Positions 20,704 to 34,237 of a stretch of 64,000 nt of DNA are shown in pieces (positions within the stretch are counted from its first letter, which is position 1; the number at the start of each line of letters is the position of its first letter). The notes below the pieces were generated by a model. That model was not told where the DNA came from. It did no database searches and saw nothing but the letters and a program-made list of their open reading frames with translations. The position numbers and the translations under genes were made by a program. The DNA is taken from the NCBI GenBank assembly GCA_023212725.1, contig JALBYF010000017.1:62001-126000 (forward strand), written 5' to 3'. The DNA is from Tranzscheliella williamsii (Eukaryota; Basidiomycota; Ustilaginomycetes; Ustilaginales; Ustilaginaceae).

Positions 20704-23700
20704 CTACAGTGCAAGGTCGTCGTGCAGCTCGGGGTCGTCGGGCTCGATCAGGGTGCCTTCGCTCTCGACGAGCGCGGCGTAGGCACGCATCTGTGCCTCG
20801 GCGTCCGCGCCGCTCGTGACGTCCGTCAGCGCGCACGGCAGCGCGCGCAGGTCCAGCGCCGCATGCTGCCGGTCCGCCCGCATCGTCGCTGGCCGATCCG
20901 CGCCCGCACTCTGCTTGCGCGCCGGGTTGAATTTGGCGCACCGCGCCTCGCTCAGGCCGTACACCTCCTTCAGGTGGTTTCGCAGCAGCAGCGCCATCCC
21001 GGCTACCACCGACATGCGCGCCGCCGTGATTGCGTCCGTCCTGGCCCTCTCGCCCTCCTCGTCCCCCGCCTCGTCGAGCTCTCCCCGCTGCGCCGCTCGG
21101 TTGCCCTTGACAGCCTCGAGAGAAGGGCGGACCACGCCAGTGTCCGCGTCTCTAGAGGTTTGGTGCGCATCGGTGATCCCGTTGGAGGTATGGCCGGCCG
21201 TGACCGCATCTGATGCCAACTCCAACTGCCACTCGCCGGTCAACCATGGGTTTCGGGACAGTTGAAACGGACTGATCAGCTCAGCGTTTGAGCCTTGCAT
21301 TGGTGCTGGTGGCGTTTTGGCAACGCCGTCGCAAGCCTGTGGGTCTGGCGAGGGCCGCAATTCGTGCTGCGGTAGGTGACTTTGTATCATGTACAGGACC
21401 TGCATCCCGGAAACCGCCAGGATTGAACGAAGCTCGGCGATGACCAAAAGAAGCTCTTCCATCGTCTTGTAGTCAAGCATGGCCAGGTTATCCGCTATAA
21501 ATCTCGCAAAGAGCGTCTCCTCCAGACTGCAGTCCGATGCTGCGGTGTTGACGTCCATAGCCTTGACAATCTGTTTCAAAAAATCCAGCCTGGTTGCCCT
21601 TCGATCTCTGAGGAGACCATACCATGCATCAAACATAGCTACCGGGACAGCGTCGACCCGATAGCCTCGGAGCGTCTCGGGGGTCGATAGGCCGAGCTGA
21701 AATCTGAAGGCGGAGCGAGCCGAATCCAAAAATCGCGCCTGCACCAATGAGGCATGTTTAGATGCGAGGTGACTGTGTAGTTCAAGCGCTTTGCTGCGAA
21801 TCTTGCGGTCCTCCATGGTTTCTAGAGACACGAGGTAGGGAACACACTGTATCGGGTGAGATAGTCCTTGCAGCACGGTATATCGCAGGATATCGATCGC
21901 TGTCCTTTGCAGAGACGGATTGGAGGCCTCCAGAGTGGCTTTCAGCACGTCTTCGGAGTAACGCTGCATCATCGCCGAGCCCACGCCTGTGTCCGCAAAG
22001 CTTTCCGTGTTACCGACTAGAATCGTCATATCCACGCTGCCAGCGTTTGAGTCGTCCTGCTTTCTGCGGCCAGCACCGACATTGACAACGGCCTGGTCCG
22101 GACCGCGTCGCACCGCGTCTGCGCTCAAAAAGTCGAGGATGATCTTGAGTAGAGTGGCCCGATCTTGCAGCGATCCCATGGCGAAGATGTCGTCCATCAT
22201 AGTTGTCATCGCAGATCTTGTCATGAGAGTCGGGTGCGCCCGGAAGATGAATCCCAAGTTTTGCAACGAGACCGATCGCACCACTTCACTTCCTGTCTTG
22301 TGGATGTCCAGCAGCGCTTCAGAGATAACATCCACCAAAGAGCGCTGGCTTAAGGCATCAATCTCGGCGGCAAATTCCGGACGCTGTTGTCGGATTTCGT
22401 CGAAATTTGCATGTTCACACAACGAGGCGGTGAGCGACATGAGCGTGCTCCAAGCCTTGCTATTCTCCACCTTCTGTCCCTTGAGAGCCATCTGACGCAT
22501 GGCCTGCACACGCACGAGGCATGCTTTCAGCGTCTGGATCAGAAGACGGAAGTTGTGCGTGTGGATCGTAATGACGGCGCAGTAGCAAGCGATCATCTCT
22601 TGGAGGAGTTGGAGGCCCGCTTTGGGTGGAGGGCGATTAATGAGCGGGCGGAGACTCTTTTCCAACGCTTCGGCGAAGGCCAGAGCGGTCTTGGGCATGT
22701 GTGGCAAGCAGGAGCGAAAGATTTTGAGGAGCAAATCCATGATCTGCACTTCTTCTGACGTCTGTGCCGCTTTCAGATACGGCAGCAGCAGCTTTGCTTT
22801 TGAGAGGGTCAAAATGGCCGGGTTCGTGGAAACGAGGAGCTGCACGATGCGAATGCGTTTCACGGTATCCATGGTCGACACTTCGCTTGATTCTACGAGA
22901 CTATTGATCATCGAATCGCCCAGCTTCTGCATTCTAGTATGAAGTTCGGCAGCCTCGGCATCCGACTTGTCTTTGAAAATCCTCCGAAAGATATCCTCAA
23001 TTGGTGAGGGACGCTCTTTGATGACTTCGGCAACAGCCATGATGATATTGACGGTATCTGTTGTTCTTTCATCGATCTGTACATCATCGGATTCCGTGGT
23101 GCCATTGTGCGGGCCGTCTCCCGTGGTCTCGTTCGTAACACCATCGTTGACGGGACTGCCCCTGCGTCGGGAACGACGCATATCTCCTAGATCAAGACCA
23201 AGCCACATTTCGCCGATCGTAAGTACTGCCATATCCTGGACGACGACATCTTCGTCATTAACACATCGAACGATACGGGCGCATGAGTCGATACGCATCG
23301 CTTGATCTTCTGTAGTTTCATGGATGCTTTTGAGCAGCCGCACCATTCGTTTCCTGACAGAAAGGCCAGTGTCCAGAATTCGCGCTGCTAGTTGCTTGTA
23401 ATACTTGGGCAGATACTGAGGCTTTCGAAGCAAATAATTGCCGAAAAGCCCTACGGCACTGTCTCTTACCGCGTTGCTGGAGTCTCGGAGACGTACTTCG
23501 ATGGCAGCACGGATGGATTCCTGATCTAAAAGATCAAGATCGATCTGCGCAATTCGATCGATGGCACGCAGCGCCTTGCTCCGGTTGGCGATCAACTGAC
23601 TGTTGAGGCCTTCGATCAACCAGTCGCGTATAGTACTATAAGATATCATCGAGCTGCTGGCGAGCAAAGCTCTTTCAGATAAGTCCATCACCATCGCGGA

Positions 23701-26700
23701 CATCTTATCATCCGACACCAATTGCGGCACGGACGGATCTAAGTCGTACGGCTTCATGCTAGAGAGTGCCATCATCGCTTTTTCAAGCTCCTCCCTGAAG
23801 TGGTGCAGCTTAGTAATGCATACTGCATTCTCCTCATCGGTGCTGGTATGCATGCTTTCCATCTCTTCATTGGCCTTGGTGTATGCCAGAGCAAGCTCGC
23901 CCTGTGCTAGGGCCAAAAGATATTCGAGGATACCCTCGGTAGATTGGTCCTCGCTCCCGGATCTGGCAAGGAACCGAGAGATGGTCGAATAAGTCTGGAC
24001 GAGATCCTGCACAGCTTGGTGATCTTGTTCGCGCAAAGCGCGAAGCATCGACAAGTAGTCCCACATCATCCACTTGTGGCTTTGAGCCGAAGCGGGTGGG
24101 GTTGAATGTGCATCTGACATTGTCGTCTCGTCAACGCAATGCCCGTCCACATCCTTTGCAACCTGGAGGCTGACCTCAGGCTTTGAATTGGCCGAATCCG
24201 GCTGCAAATTCAGCTGGCTCTGACGCAATCGAGCAGCAACTAATCCGAGCTGCTCTAAAGCAAGGCCCTTAGCGTCAGGGTGACTCTTAGGATCCTCAAG
24301 ATACGCGCCAAATACCCTGCAAAAGGCGCTAAGCATCAATGCTGCTGCAGGCCATTCAGGTAGGTAGAGAGCACTCAGCAAATCTTGGACCATCGACTCG
24401 ACGACCAAGGCATGGCTCATCTCTTGAGATGACTTTGATACTTTGGTTTGTTGTCCGATGCGCTGGAGGAGATAGGCCGCTATGGAACGGGCTGACTGAT
24501 TGGCACCTTCAAGGCCCCTCTTCCAGATAGCTACCTCTATGTCTCTGGCAGTTGTCGAAGGAGCGTTTGCGTCTGCAGCAGCATTGAATGCCTCCAAGAC
24601 CACTTCCACGACAGGGGCACCTTCAGTGTCTGATACCATTTCTTGGTCGGTTTGTCGTTCCGTGCTGCGTGTGAAGCGTTCAGCGGCTGTGCGAGCGTAA
24701 TCTGCGATCCCGTGTGATGCTGCCTGAATAAGTTGCAAAAGCAATGCGTTGATGGAGTGTATACCTTTTCCGTTGCGCAGACTGTACTGGCGACGATTCT
24801 TCTTCATGTCGGTGACTTTCGTCAAAGATGTCAGGATTTCCTCAATGATCCATTGGCGCTGATCTTGGGCTTTCGCAAAAATGCTACGCAAAAGAGCAAG
24901 GGCCGGTAGGCGGAGCGTCTTCATCGAATTGGACCCGCCAAGGGACTGGAGAGCCGATCGACCACGAGCTGCCGCCTTAGCGTTGTCGCTGGAGGCGCTT
25001 CCGCTGACGGATTCTGGCTCGAGGACGAAGAAAGGCCCGAGGGCAAGGTAGACGGCACTGATGATAATGGAATCGGACAACGCTACGGACGGCATCACCA
25101 CCATCCTTTGAACGAAATAGAGTGCCGAACACAAATGGGTAAAGAGGTCAGATAGGGTGTTGCGGCAGATGACACCGATGCTGGAAGTATTCTCTTCGGT
25201 GGCCGGGATAGTCTTCTTCTTTCGAGCTTTTTGTGGCGCCAGAGTATCGATGAGTAGCGTGAGACGAGGGTGCGGTGCTGTGGCGGTGCTACTGGAACAT
25301 GCTTCGATAAAGGGTAGGATGACTTTGTCCAGACAGCTCTTGACGGCCTCGAAGCAGGACTTGATCAGGTCTTCTGACATGATCTGCTTTGGCAAGATAT
25401 CGCCTGTCAAAATGCTGAGACAGCATTCTGCCGCCAAAACACTACGATCGACGGTGGTAAAAGCGGCATGAAGTGCTACTAGACGCTCGGTAGATTCCTC
25501 AGAGTTGGTGAGCCCGGAGTCCGTGGCCCCGGATGCTGACACTTGATCGGCAGAGGAGTGTGCCGTCTCTGGGCCATTGTCTGTTGTTTCCTGGACGTCA
25601 CCAATGGTGGGTGACTTGGATGGTGACTGCGAGGTTCGACCTGTTCTGAGAGCTTGCTTCTGCTTGCTGGGAGATGAAGAGTCTAGTGGCAGTCGCCGAC
25701 TAGAGGCGGATGGGAAGGGTTCCAGGTCCTCACTCAATTTCGTGGTCCGTTCGAGAAGCGTGAGCAATCGCACAAGCTCGTCTGCTGGTATTGCACCAAG
25801 CCCGATGGAGTCGGGCATAGCTGTTTTAGCTGAAACGTCGGACAAAGGTCGAGAACATTTGACTACGAGCTTCAAAAGCTTTTGCAGAGCGGCTGCACGA
25901 AGGACCAGGGTGAATGGACCGGTAGAGCCAGAAGGCGAGGATAACTCGATGATCTCGAAGAAGGGATCGGCTGCGATGGAGAGACTTTGCCCAGGCAGCA
26001 TGACCTGCAAACTTTCTTTGTCCGGCAGAGAATCGTCTGCCTCGAACAGATCCTCCATGAATCCATGCAGCTTGGCGAGCGGCACCCTACGATTGCTCGT
26101 CTTGACCGGTCCGCTGCTAATCTTGGCAGGACTTTGATTCTGGACAACGACGGTTTCGGCTCCTTTGGTGACGGGTGTGTTCCACGTGTCTAGCATATCG
26201 AGCTCATCCCAATCACTGCCTTCGGCATCCATGCCGGAATCAGAGTCCTCAACCATTTCGTTCATTAAATCCGAGAAGGACTTCTTACTCTTCCTTTTCT
26301 TCTTTCTTTTGAGTTTATCTGGCTTCGGCGACATTGCAAAGTCATCGCCTGGACCAAGTGGGTAGTAAGGAGGAAGGGCTGTAAGATCAACGCAGACAGA
26401 GAAGTCCGCTTCTGCGCCTTGGCGATGCTCTTCGAATGTAGCATGAGCGACATGCCTGTCGTTTTTGCTCTTGCTGGGCTTCTTGGGCCGTACGTACGTC
26501 GATGCCCCATTGGCGGCACCATCGCTCGATTTCGGAGGAGGACCGTTGATATGAACTTCCGTTCGCAAATGATCGGGGTTCGCTTCCTGCTTGAACTTCT
26601 TGGTGCGCTTCTTCTGAGGCATCTGGCCGTTGTGTGCTGCTTCCTTGCGTTTCGCTTCCTTCTTGGAATTGAGGTTTGCAGCTACGGGAGGGCGCAATGC

Positions 26701-29231
26701 TCCTGTGGTCGACAACGTGGTGTCTGATGGCTGTTTCAAGAGAGAAAGCCGCGGTGGCGGACGATCGTGAAGCTGCAAAGCAGAGACCTGTGCGTGAGGA
26801 GAGAAGAGATTGAGAGGATCTGGACTCTCCTGGACAGACACAAAGTTACGAGATGGAAGTGGTGGTGTCTGCGGCTCTTCGACCTCTCCTTTTGATGGCA
26901 CAAAGCGGCTCGTTGAAGTCGTTACCTGCGTATGGTTTGAGGCAGACGCAAAGAATTGGCTAGGTGGCACGGTGCGCTGAAGAGATTCTGTGGCTTTCTG
27001 GCGTGCGTCGATCTGCTGGTACCAAGCATGTGGCTTTGGCGAAGCCTGTTGAGCGCGCAGCTGGCTATTAGCTGGCCTAGCTGCCGGCACGCCCGACACT
27101 TTCTTGACTGATGTAGTCGATGATTTCGGCGTGCTTTCCGAGCTGGATTTCATGTGATTGATGTGCGCAGTTTGGCTGTATTCTTGCTTGCCTTTGCGTA
27201 CGGCCATGGCAGCATCCAAAGTCGAAGTAGGGTAAGCCGAGGCGCTCCTCTTCACTACCGACTCAGTTTGTGCCAAGGGCGAGATGAGCGTATTGTCGAG
27301 ACTACTGCGGTGCCCTGCCGCGTCGGGCGCGGAGGGGGGATGTGACTTGGTCCAAGCTCCGTGATCAGAAGCGATCGAATGACTGGGCGATCTAGGTCCG
27401 TTCATTGTAGCTAGTGGGTAGGTAGACGAGACAGGATAGCGGTGGCTCAACTGTGAAGGACCAGCGTGTTGGCCCAGCTCCTGAGCGTGCGCAGCTGCAA
27501 CAGATGGGGCCTGCGCTTGACCAGGATACTGTTGCTGAGTGGAGCCCCAGGCAGCTTCTAAACTATTGGACCAACGCGACTGAGGCGCTTCACGAGGTCG
27601 GAAGGGTCGATCTGGACTCATCACAGCGGCTGTATCGTGGGCCGCAGGAAAAGAAAATGATAGCTGATTCTGACCTTTAGAGATATCGACTGGCTGATAA
27701 CCATTTGGTGCTTGTGTTGATGAAGTACTACATGGACGGAAATGAATGAAAAAAAAATCGTAGAAGAGAAGAATCAGTATATGATCATATGGGCCAGGTG
27801 GCTGACCCGAACGGATACATCATGATTCGGACGAGGCTTAAAAGAAACAACAGAGCTAGACGCAAACCATGTCATGTGCGAATCTGCGCGGACAAAGGTA
27901 AGCTAACTTGAAAGTGGCTCAAAAGCATGGATGAAGCCAAACTAGGCAAGATCATCTCCCTCGCCCACTTCCATACGTGCTGTGTTTGCAGACGCAACGG
28001 AACAGACGAGATCGAGGTGGCTCATCTTGAGCATCTACCGTCATCCCTGTTCAAGACGCTCAGCCGTTGCACCGCTCATGTCTAGTACGACAGAGATGGA
28101 TCGTGTCAGATTATACCTACCTATGAGGCAGTCGACCCGCCAGATCATTCAACGGTTTATGCATTTGCGCGGGTAACGTGCCATGAGGAGACGACTCACG
28201 CCGTACCCAAGGCGCATCAGCGGGCAAGACACTTGGATCCTGTGTAAACGGCGGCAGGGAGCCCGAGGCTTGTCGAGCGTGTGCTTGAGGCTGCCATGGA
28301 GGCGGATACGATGTAGGGCTGGCGTACATCTTTGATCGCGGTGTCGGACTTGTTTGGAGTGCTATTACAGATCAAGATATGTCAGATACCTTCCAACGAT
28401 CCTAGCGCGAGAGTCGCGGCGGCACAAATATGCCCACCGACACAACATACCTCGAGTATTCGACCTATGCATACCTGCCTGAGGCAATTCGCCATGGTCC
28501 GGCCGCAATCGTCCATGATGTGACTGGACAGGAGTAGGTGTTTCGAGGCCTGCCATAAGGTTGAACGTCCGAGCCGGCACAGCGCTACCACTTCTGTACG
28601 CTTCAGACATTGGTGACGGCGATGTGAGCCCGTCAGCAGGGCGAGCAGAGCGACTGACTGGCGTGCGTGTTTCGAAAAAGCTGCCATGTTGCTGCAGTGG
28701 CGAGGCATAGCCGGCGACGGGACGTGATGCTACCATGTCTTGACGTGAGAATTGCGGATAATGGAAGGAAGTAGAGGCGGGGTGGGAGGTCAAGTGAGAA
28801 GACCCGTTATACTGCGAGTGGTGCCATGGTTCGCCAGAGTGAGGCCCGACGTGTCGTTGGCTTGGGGATGGTAAGCGCGGAGCCGAAGTGTGTTGGGAGG
28901 GAGTCGCATGCGGGTAGGCTGGATGGTACAGCTGGCTAGCAGCTTGGGAAGAAGGAAGCTGCAATGCTGGTGACGGCGGCATCTGAATCACTCTTTCCGA
29001 ATGGGGCAATGGCCTTAAGCTGTTGTGAGGCAACTGTTGCTGTAAGTTTTGAGGTTCGAGGCTGTAATGATCCGGCTGCTGCTGTAATGAAGTGCTTGGA
29101 GAGACGCCAGGCTGGGCCGTGTATTGTTGCGGCAAAAGGTGCGCATGGATGTATTGCGGCTGCGTAGGAAGTTGAGACGTATATGATTGCTGTTGGCCGG
29201 CCTGCCAGCCAGTGTGGTGGGGCTCGTCCAT
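20704..29231 (-). CDS. SCC2: Cohesin loader subunit Scc2/NIPBL/Mis4
   Basis: Three exons are proposed: 29231-28451, 28361-28121 and 27727-20704, giving 2681 residues. The last exon holds the conserved HEAT-repeat body, including LRDSSNAVRDSAVGLFGNYL, LDTGLSVRKRMVRLLKSI and VQDMAVLTIGEMWL, which are hallmark Scc2 sequences. With Scc4 this protein loads cohesin onto chromosomes. The first 700 residues are disordered and rich in Gln, Pro and Ser; in other fungi the N-terminus binds Scc4. The exon 3 acceptor is preceded by a strong pyrimidine tract, and phases 1 and 2 match at both junctions. The ATG at 27624 would give a shorter protein lacking the N-terminal exons. The long basic stretch KLKRKKKRKSKKSF near the middle of the N-terminal region could be a nuclear signal. 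Confidence 0.9.
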
Positions 29232-29907
29232 GTTTCTGGTGGGTATTCACGGAAGCGGCGAAATTGAGTATATACGAAGGAGCCTTACGGACGAAAGAAA
29301 GGAAGATGCCACAGCCACAACCGCTGAGGCTATCGCGAGAAAGTCATGGACGTGGTAAGGTAGCTCTTTCTAGCCATGTCACTTAAGGGAGCAGGTCGTA
29401 GACTATGAACGGCTTAACGTGCCGAGAGTCTCCTCCTCCTGTTTTGGTGGGGCGTCCGGCCTGGGCAACCTGCGCGTGCGGCACAATGAATCCTGACGTC
29501 GCAATATGAATGCGTTGCAAGTGCAATACACAGTGGTGCAGGTACTGAGGAGTGCTGCAGAGAAGAGAGACGATTCACCAAGCTGAAGGCGGCCAAGATC
29601 AACAGCTGTAGGTCTCGGAGTCAGTCATCTGTCGAGCGAGCGCTGCCACTCATATTTTTTGAATACTAATCATGGATATCTTGGCCGGAAGGGAGTCAAC
29701 TCACGCTAAACCCTTCAAGCTGAACACGTCTTCTTATACGCTTTCTCGGCCGTACAGACTCGCAACTGTGACACGGACCTTCTATCTCAGTATTAATATT
29801 TATTGGCAATTGGCCACGAACCGAGCTTTCGCAAAACCATCCATCCTTCTTCTCATCTTCACTTCCATCTTCCGGATCATCAACGGTACTCACACCGCAT
29901 TGGTATC
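29232..29907. promoter_or_regulatory. Divergent intergenic region (SCC2 / unknown 1335-residue gene)
   Basis: About 675 bp between two divergent ATGs. No gene is supported. AT-rich sequence lies at 29650-29810, including ATATTTATTGGC near 29797, and likely holds the promoter of the plus-strand gene. Confidence 0.45.
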
Positions 29908-32900
29908 ATGAAGAGGGCTTATCCCTACACTGGGCCGAATCCATCTGCCTCGGCTCAGCAAGGCGGGTACGGTCAGCCGCCTCCTCCAGCTACTCCAGCT
30001 CCGCCGCTGCCTCAAGCCGGCCCACCGCCCCCCTCGACCTACGCCAATTACGGATATGGGAATGTCCCACCTGCTCGAGCAAACAACACTGCATCCGCAG
30101 CTGCGAATGGCAGTGGTGTACAGCCGGGCCAATGGAATCAGCCATGGCAGCAGTACTATGGCCAACAAGGCGCCGTTCCTGGCGGTCCACCGTCACAGAC
30201 ACCACATCAGCACCTGCCTCAGCTGAATCAGAATAGAGTTACATCCGGTCCCCAAATTGCTTCTCATGCTTCTCCGCCACAATCCTATTCTCCCCATCAG
30301 CCCCAGCAACCGCAGTTGCAACCGCAACCGCAACCTCAGCAGCAGCAACAGCAAACAGCTGCCTACTACCCCTATACTCCCCAGCCTGTTGCGTCTCAGC
30401 CAAGGCCACCTGCTGCTTCTGCATATGGCTATGGTGCAACTCAACAACACGCGAACGCGCCAGTTGGTGGCTACAACCCATTGGCACCCCAAACTTCCAC
30501 CCCGCAGGTAGGTCCGCCAAGCAAAAAGGCGCGTTTCAACCAGCCTTCCGCCCCGGCTCCTGTTCCCGGCGCTATTCAACCTTATCAGCCTGCCCCTGTG
30601 CCGAATGTTGCTCCTTCACCGCATTCGTACGGTTGGCAGGGAGCCACTGCCGGTCAGCCGTCCTTTTTTGCGCAACAGTCTCCCGTAGCAGCCGGCACTG
30701 TCGGTCGTCCACCGGGTGGCCGAGGCGGCGGAGTGGGCATGTCAAACAGGGGGGGCGGGCATATGACTCAGCCAAGCGGTTTCGGTAGGGGTACAGGGCG
30801 AGCTGGTTCTCAGAGCCAGGGACATATGGGACAGCCTTTGCTCGACCAAAGGGGACCGATACCGCCAGGTTTCAATGCTAGCGGCAATTTCCGCATGCAA
30901 AATGCACATGCCTCTGGCTATGTTCCTCGCGGAGGAAATCATTCCGCAGCAGGTGCAGGGCATCCGGCTGGCCAGCGGGGGATATCCCAAGGCCGGGCTG
31001 GGATGGCGCCCCAGCAAACCGGCCAGGCAGGGCGCCGAGCTTCTTCGTCAAGTTCTACGCAGGGTGAAAGGAAGGCGAGTTACGCTCAGAACCGGGACAG
31101 CGCTGCCAGTGGTAATTCCGCCAAGCCGGGCTTCAGCTCGCAAAACATGATCCCTGTCAATGCTCCTCGTGGTCCGACTGGACTGCGAAGCAAGGGAGGC
31201 GCCGGAGGTACAGAGGCGGCGCCGTCCACTTCTAAAGGAGTTGGTGCTGCCGCTGCCTCTAAGGCCCTTGGCGGCGACCGTCAGCCTACCCGAGGTGGTG
31301 CCGCGCTCGGCAGCGGTAAAGCTGCGCTTGCTTCCAGTGCTGCCGACGGAGTGGTGCCTGCCAATTCGAAGCGCGCTCATACCGACTTTCGAATTTGTGG
31401 TCTTGAGATCAAAGAACTCGGTTGGTCCTGGTTGGCTTCGAATGTCCTCAAAGATGAGGATGATGTTGAAGGCTTCCGCGAACACGCCATAGCGGACCAA
31501 GATGATGATGCGACCACGGTGGAGCATGGTGATACAGATGACCAGCGCGCCGAGTCAGCTGATGATCATAGCCATGCCGCGAAAGATGTGGACGACAGCG
31601 TACCCGCCGCCACAGAAACCGCTGCGGCTCCTGACGGAGGACTCAAAGGATCAGAAAGCGCAGTGGCTGCTGAACCGGACGTTCCTGTTGAAGTCGTTAC
31701 TCAGACGCAGACAGAAGAAGACGCAGAGGTGGACGCAGATGTGGACGATAATGCCAAACCGCAGGAAAGCTCCTCGAGCGGTGGCGAGAATTCAACTGCG
31801 CCTTCTCAGCAGCCTGATCCTGAAACTGTTAGTCTACCCGTAGAAACGCCCAAAGACCCTAAAGTCGAGGCGAAAAAGCCTCTACTTGAAGGTAAACCCG
31901 CGAAGGCCAGGCCGAAGGTTGCAGCTGGCTTGCGCGAGTCCACACGCTTGCGTCTCTGTTTCGCTGCCATGCCCAACGCTGGCCCTGAAGGTGCTCCCAG
32001 TGGTCCGAAGGCGGAGCAGCCCGACGTCGTTCTCCCACCCGCGCCGGTCTCCGCCACGGTATCTCAATCTCAGAGTGAAACTATCGCTTCTCAGGACGAT
32101 GCTGTCAATGCCGAGACAAGGTCGAATCCTGACAGCAAAGATGGAGACGAGCCTCCCTCTATTGCTGACGGTGCAGATGCGGATCCTGACGTATCTGTAA
32201 AGCAGGAGGAAAACAACGAGGACCAAGCAGCAGAGGTACAGACCACCGTCGGTTCAGAGTCGACGGAAACCGGGCTTCCGACTGAAGACGCTTCAGAAAC
32301 TGCGATGCCCGAGATCACCAAAGCTGATGCTGATGTTTCGGACGAGAAGAACAGCAAAGATCAGGGCGAGGCAGAAGTCCAGGTCAAGGAGGAGAAGACT
32401 GATTCTGATACAACGGCCGCAGCACCCTCCTCCGTCGACCTTGGAGAGAATAAGTTGCAGACGGCCACTGAAGCGCAGCCGACCGCCAAAGGTCCTCCGC
32501 CGATCTCTCTGAACCGCGCGTACATCTCGTATGCCGGTACCCGCAAGCGCCTTGCCCTTGATGCCGATGTGATCAAGTCTGTTAGAATCTGCCGTTCCGA
32601 GTTCCGGGTAGAGATCGTCGTGGATGTCTCCCAGCCTCCCGTGCCTCCTGTCGCCGCTTCGAAGAAGGGAGGAGAGGAATATCTTGTCTCCAAGGGCGTT
32701 CTCGTAAGTACCAGGCCGTCATCTGTGTCCATCGCCAGGAGGAAAGGACACATTCACTGACGCTTATCGCCCCTTCATATATTGCCTCCATCAGCTTGAG
32801 GTCAGAGAAAAGGAGCAGGTCAATTATAGCGCCGTGTCACGAACCGAGGTCGAAGAGATGTGGAAGCAGAGGCGAGACAGTACCGACGTGACGCCCGCTA

Positions 32901-34006
32901 GTGTTGGCAGCGAGCACGCCTCTGCTGGCGATGCAGGCCAGGGGGCTGGCGACGAATCGAAGCTGGGTGCGGCGGCGGCGGAGGGGGAGGGCCAGAGCGC
33001 ACCCGCGTCCGGAGGTGCCAGCCCGGCTGGCGGAGCGTCGCCGAGCGGCAAGCCGGGGACAGGGCCGACGGCGGAAGTGCCTCCGTTCTTCCGGCTGGCG
33101 GGCGACCAAGCGTCTGAGCTGACGCTCGTCGTTCACCTCGACCCCACCTCACCGCTCGCCGAGCCCAAGTGGGTCAAGAACAACGACGTCGACGAGCTGT
33201 TGTCGAGCCTGCAGAAAGGCAGCGGCGATAGCGCCGCGAGGCTCAGTGCTGCCGTTGCGAGCCATGTCTGGGCTGGCAAGATAGAGGTCGCTGACCCTGA
33301 TCCTCCGCCGTCCATTGAAGGGTTCCTGCACGACTGGGTCAAAGAGTCGTTCATTGGTGGGCAGAAGGAGCGCCGTAGTTTCGTGGATGATCTGTTCGGC
33401 AACCGGAAGATCAAGGGCCGAGGCCGACCTGATGGCGTGGAGGGCGAGGTCCGGGCGGCAAAGACCACGAAGGGTGGTGAGGGGGAAGCGGATGGCGACA
33501 TGGTCGACGAGGATGCAAGCACGCAGGAGGGAGAGGGCAGTGTTGGGGTCGAGAGGGGGCGGGAGACGGACGGGGAGCGGGATGCGCGGGTTGCGCGCGC
33601 GTATGTCGAGATCGTGACGCGGCTGATCAAGGGCGAGCGGGCGGTGGTGGCGGGGGGGGTGGCGCGGCGCGGGGCGGGCGGTGGCGAGCTGGGCCGCATG
33701 CTGGCGGGCGCGACGCTGACCACCTCGGCCACCTACCCCGGGCTCGCAATGCTGGGCCTGCTCGACGTCGCCCTCGACGCGCGCGCCGACCCCACCCGCG
33801 TCCGCCACCAAGTCGCCGCCCTCCTCATGCACCTCCCCGCCCCCCTCCTCTTCAAGGCCATCGACCTCACCTGGAAGGACGTCGTCGAGCGCGGCCGCCG
33901 CTCCCTCCCCGCCCCCCCACCCCCCGCTCCCCGCACCCACCGCTCCCCCTACCCGCACCCCCGCCACCACCCCCACCCCTTCGCTGGCGCCAAGCGAAAA
34001 AGATAG
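29908..34006 (+). CDS. Unrecognised large disordered protein (1335 residues)
   Basis: Two exons, 29908-32703 and 32795-34006, are joined at phase 0 (CTC|GTAAGT and CATCAG|CTT). Residues 1 to about 490 are Gln/Pro/Gly/Ala-rich with RGG-like patches (GGRGGGVGMSNRGGG). Three short ordered-looking blocks interrupt the disorder: TDFRICGLEIKELGWSW near residue 493, STRLRLCFAAM near 675, and a larger one at about 865-960 (AYISYAGTRKRLALDADVIKSV, SEFRVEIVVDV, crossing the intron). A further block around residues 1020-1125 reads SELTLVVHLDPTS and IEGFLHDWVKESF. Long acidic stretches lie between. I do not recognise the family. RGG-like patches hint at RNA or chromatin association, but this is inference only. 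It is divergent from SCC2. Confidence 0.75.
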
Positions 34007-34237
34007 TTCACCCACCACGCACTCCCCCCCTCGCCGCCGAGGGCTTGCAATCGAGCGGTGCGTATCTTCCCACTTCTCGTGCACGATTGACAGCCGCACT
34101 GCAGCACACAACAAAGCTAGGTAAAACAATACGAGCCAGCCGCAGAGCAAAACTACTATACAATACAGAAGGGCGAACGAGACGGAGCCGGAGCCGCGGG
34201 GCTGCGTGCGGGATGGGAAGCGGGGTCGGGTGGATGT

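Noticed and set aside
33149..34150. 333-codon minus-strand frame opposite the 1335-residue protein
   Set aside because: It mirrors GC-rich coding sequence and shows no domain.
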